Source of the DNA: Candidatus Moranbacteria bacterium RIFCSPHIGHO2_02_FULL_40_12b
GTDB lineage: Bacteria; Patescibacteriota; Minisyncoccia; Moranbacterales; 2-12-FULL-40-10
Direction: 5' to 3'
Assembly (NCBI GenBank): GCA_001784725.1
Contig: MFRX01000025.1
Span: 1-6,725 of the forward strand
DNA: 6,725 bases
The position numbers and the translations under genes were made by a program. The notes under the pieces were generated by a model. The model had not been told where the DNA came from, did not search any database, and worked only from the letters and a program-made list of their open reading frames with translations. Below are positions 5,169 through 6,725 of this stretch, in pieces. How positions within the stretch are numbered: position 1 is the first letter of the stretch; each line of letters begins with the position of its first letter.

Positions 5169-5739
5169 CAAATCAAACATTTATCAAGGCAAACTTATAA
5201 GCCGGATTCTGTGCCAATTTTGTCTGCGATGCATAGCATCGTAGCTACAAACTGGTGGCAACCATTTATCTGGGGCCGAAATTACTTTCGGGCTCAAGCG
5301 ACACCCGCCAGCGCAAAACGCTGGCGTACGGTCTTGCATCCAGGTAAGGATTTAGCCGTTTCACTTCTGATATTACTATCAGAACTCGTCCCATCAGTCG
5401 TGACCGACGGGACGGTTTTCGGCTTTCGCCTCAAACCGTCTCTGCTCGCACCTCTTAAATTTCCTTAGACGGGCGTTACCCGCTACCCTGCTCCACTCTT
5501 TCAAAGCTTTAGGGAAAAAGTGGGAATGTCCGGACTTTCCTCTCATCGCTCGCTTCTCGCTTCGCTCGACTTATTCGCTCTACCGATTCGAACCTACGAA
5601 TGAAATGCGAATCTACAAAAATTTTTGTTCGTAGATTCGTGAATTTTTCGTGGTTTCGCATCGGCAAAGTGAGTGTCAAATGAAATGAGACACGAACGGC
5701 AAGCGGTTGCCCAATTTGCCCTGATAAATATCTGATTTA
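5169..5739 (-). ncRNA. rnpB: RNase P RNA (type A-like), enlarged P3 arm
   Basis: This is the catalytic RNA that trims tRNA 5' leaders. The conserved core is plain on the minus strand: GAAAGTCCGGAC (5539-5528) and ACAGAATCCGGCTT (5212-5199) form P4, GCAGGGTAGCGGGTAACGCCC (5491-5471) matches the P5-P7 region, GTGCGAGCAGAGACGG lies at 5451-5436, and GTGAAACGGCTAAATCC (5364-5348) is also canonical. P18 is CCGAAA-GTAA-TTTCGG (5291-5276) with a GNRA loop, and a P19 helix fills 5255-5214. I place P2 as GGCAACC (5711-5705) with GGTTGCC (5263-5257). P1 pairs 5739-5713 with 5195-5169, up to 27 bp including G-U pairs. P3 starts GCTTGC (5704-5699) with GCGAGC (5553-5548). The RNA is thus about 570 nt; the excess lies in P3. 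P15 is a closed hairpin (5326-5306) whose loop has no GGU. Exact ends are uncertain by tens of bases. A strong promoter lies just upstream. Confidence 0.95.
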
Positions 5740-5757
5740 TATGATTTGTTAAGGTAC

Positions 5758-5779
5758 TTGTATATATTACCATATACAA
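5758..5779. promoter_or_regulatory. Operator-like inverted repeat at the rnpB start point
   Basis: TTGTATAT (5758-5765) and ATATACAA (5772-5779) are perfect 8-bp arms with a 6-base centre. The repeat begins at the transcription start predicted from the promoter at 5786-5814, where a bound dimer would block initiation. Alternatively the primary transcript simply begins with this weak hairpin, about 20 nt before P1 of rnpB. No regulator gene is nearby, so the operator reading is inference. Confidence 0.45.
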
Positions 5780-5785
5780 CTGAAT

Positions 5786-5814
5786 ATATTAATACTTTTT
5801 AACTATTTTGTCAA
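5786..5814 (-). promoter_or_regulatory. Sigma-70 type promoter for rnpB
   Basis: On the minus strand a perfect -35 TTGACA (5814-5809), a 17-bp AT-rich spacer and -10 TAATAT (5791-5786) form the best promoter in the window. The predicted start is near 5779, about 40 nt upstream of the first paired base of rnpB P1. The -35 box begins one base after the U-tract of the terminator that ends the pheT message, so termination and re-initiation are packed together. Confidence 0.8.
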
Positions 5815-5815
5815 T

Positions 5816-5843
5816 AAAAAAAGGAGTGCAATTTTTTACTCCC
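5816..5843 (-). terminator. Intrinsic terminator after pheT
   Basis: On the minus strand GGAGT (5827-5823 pairs as ACTCC; its partner GGAGT is 5842-5838) closes a 5-bp stem with a 10-nt A/T-rich loop, extended by one G-U pair, and is followed directly by seven T residues (5822-5816). The stem is short but the U-tract is good. It lies 32 nt beyond the pheT stop codon and isolates rnpB from that gene. Confidence 0.65.
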
Positions 5844-5874
5844 ATTTGCCTCCATTTTATTATCTTTTAGTAAA

Positions 5875-6725
5875 TTATTTTCTCACTTTTACTCTCAAAC
5901 CTTTTTCTAAATTATTTATAATTTTTTCCATCAAAACATCCACTTCCTCGCTTTTAAGCGTTCGATTGTCCGCGCCGAAAATTATATGAAACGCGTAACT
6001 GGAAGTATTATCTTCAAAATCAAAAATGTCAAACAGGTCCGCGTCCAGCACCAGATTGCCCCCGGTTTTTTGGATAACGCGCAAAATATCGTCCACTCTT
6101 ACATCTTCCTTGGCAACCATGGAAATATCCCTGGTGACGGTCGGATATTTCCTTATTGGCTCGTATTCTCTTTCCGACTCCGAGACCTCCCGCAATTTTT
6201 TCATGTCAAACTCAAACATTGCCACGCGCTTATGAATGTCAAACTCCGTGAGAATCAACGGATTGATTTCTCCGATATATCCGATAACTTTACTAGTTCC
6301 TTCGATTTTTATCTCCGCGCTTCTTCCTCCATGCCAAAGAGTTACAAATGTATCCACGGGGCTGGCGTTAAAATTGTCGTAAAAGTGATCGGTAATGCCT
6401 AACCGGTTTAAAATCAAGTTGATACATCCTTTCGCTTCATAAAACTCTTCCGCTTTTTTTGTTTTTATGCTTTTATGTTCCTGCGTTTTTATGATTATAG
6501 CCCCCGCCAGCATATTTTTTTCTTCCGGCAAAACATTTTTATCGGACCAGTATACTCTTCCGATTTCAAAGATATTGAATTCGCCGGAGTTTTTCAGATT
6601 TTCTCGCACATTTTTCAGAATGTTGGGAATTAAACTTACTCGCAGCAGTTCCTGTTCGGGATTCATCGGGTTTTCCAGTTCTAAATGTTTGATTGTTCCC
6701 AATTGCGCCAGTCCCGCGTCGCGCC
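5875..6725 (-). CDS. pheT: Phenylalanyl-tRNA synthetase beta subunit, C-terminal part (cut by window edge)
   Basis: The reading frame is open to the window's right edge; 282 full codons are visible of a protein usually near 700-800 residues. PheT pairs with PheS as an alpha2-beta2 enzyme that charges tRNA-Phe in the cytoplasm. The visible part includes the end of the inactive synthetase-like core, with NPMNPEQELLRVSLIPNIL and FEIGRVYW, both characteristic of PheT. The C-terminal FDX-ACB anticodon-binding domain covers the last 95 or so residues, from EPIRKYPTVTRDISMV through LFDIFDF to the DNRTLKSEEVDVLMEKIINNLE helix. An in-frame TTG at 6702-6700 is an internal leucine, not a start, because coding similarity continues upstream (RDAGLAQ). 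The frame ends in a TAA at 5877-5875, followed by a terminator. Nothing is missing from the visible domains. Confidence 0.95.
   Translation of the reverse strand, partial: RDAGLAQLGTIKHLELENPMNPEQELLRVSLIPNILKNVRENLKNSGEFNIFEIGRVYWSDKNVLPEEKNMLAGAIIIKTQEHKSIKTKKAEEFYEAKGCINLILNRLGITDHFYDNFNASPVDTFVTLWHGGRSAEIKIEGTSKVIGYIGEINPLILTEFDIHKRVAMFEFDMKKLREVSESEREYEPIRKYPTVTRDISMVAKEDVRVDDILRVIQKTGGNLVLDADLFDIFDFEDNTSSYAFHIIFGADNRTLKSEEVDVLMEKIINNLEKGLRVKVRK

Noticed and set aside
5211..5468. 85-codon open frame on the plus strand
   Set aside because: It is the antisense of the conserved rnpB core.
5579..5600. tRNA-like T-loop GGTTCGAATC beside GGTAGAGC
   Set aside because: The flanks of the TTCGAAT do not form a T stem and no acceptor, D or anticodon arm can be built. 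The bases pair instead in the rnpB P3 rod.
5663..5720. Self-contained three-way junction RNA (GGCAAA/TTTGCC stem with GGCAA/TTGCC and GTGTC/GACAC hairpins)
   Set aside because: The same bases form P1, P2 and P3 of RNase P RNA with longer pairings and the right topology. The local fold is at most an alternative state, not a separate regulatory RNA.
5594..5779. 61-codon open frame on the minus strand
   Set aside because: It needs a TTG start placed at the transcription start and lies almost wholly inside the P1-P3 region of rnpB, whose pairing explains the sequence. No family resemblance is visible.

Overview
The window looks like part of a small, moderately AT-rich bacterial genome. Every supported gene lies on the minus strand, so transcription runs from high to low coordinates. 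Compact genes, no visible Shine-Dalgarno sequence at any of the five visible start codons, spacers filled with 7-8 bp ATT-phased words and inverted repeats, and a modest surface-polysaccharide locus together suggest a Patescibacteria/CPR (Parcubacteria-like) lineage. That placement is inference from style; no rRNA or ribosomal protein is present to test it.

In the direction of transcription the window opens with the C-terminal third of pheT (phenylalanyl-tRNA synthetase beta chain, 6725-5875). It is followed by a short terminator hairpin (5843-5816) whose U-tract directly abuts the -35 box of a near-consensus promoter (TTGACA, 17 bp, TAATAT; 5814-5786). The promoter drives rnpB, the RNase P RNA. 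By pairing its ends by hand I place rnpB at about 5739-5169, roughly 570 nt. That is much longer than a usual type A RNA of 350-400 nt, because P1 can extend to 27 bp and the P3 arm carries a roughly 145-nt structured expansion. L15 is a small closed loop without the GGU motif that normally pairs with the tRNA CCA end.

After a spacer built of nested inverted repeats comes a polysaccharide gene cluster: a membrane polyprenyl-phosphate glycosyl-1-phosphate transferase (5020-3602), a WbaZ-like GT4 glycosyltransferase (3544-2393), a small Wzz-type chain-length/co-polymerase protein (2242-1655), a second GT4 enzyme (1591-440), and the N-terminus of a third GT4 enzyme (153 to the window edge). The likely scheme is loading of the first sugar phosphate onto undecaprenyl phosphate by the transferase, extension by the GT4 enzymes, and control of polymer length by the Wzz-like protein. 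No flippase or polymerase is visible; they may lie beyond the left edge.

The spacers are the second theme. The 286-bp gap 154-439 holds at least four palindromic units, including two near-identical GACATCNGATGTC palindromes inside an imperfect inverted repeat. Other spacers contain heptad repeats (ATTARRA-like) and facing arms. One GC-rich palindrome with 9-bp perfect arms (2906-2949) sits in frame inside the WbaZ-like gene, adding about 15 residues between the two Rossmann domains; it resembles the palindromic elements that invade Rickettsia genes. The most interesting signals are the enlarged RNase P RNA and this in-gene palindrome.
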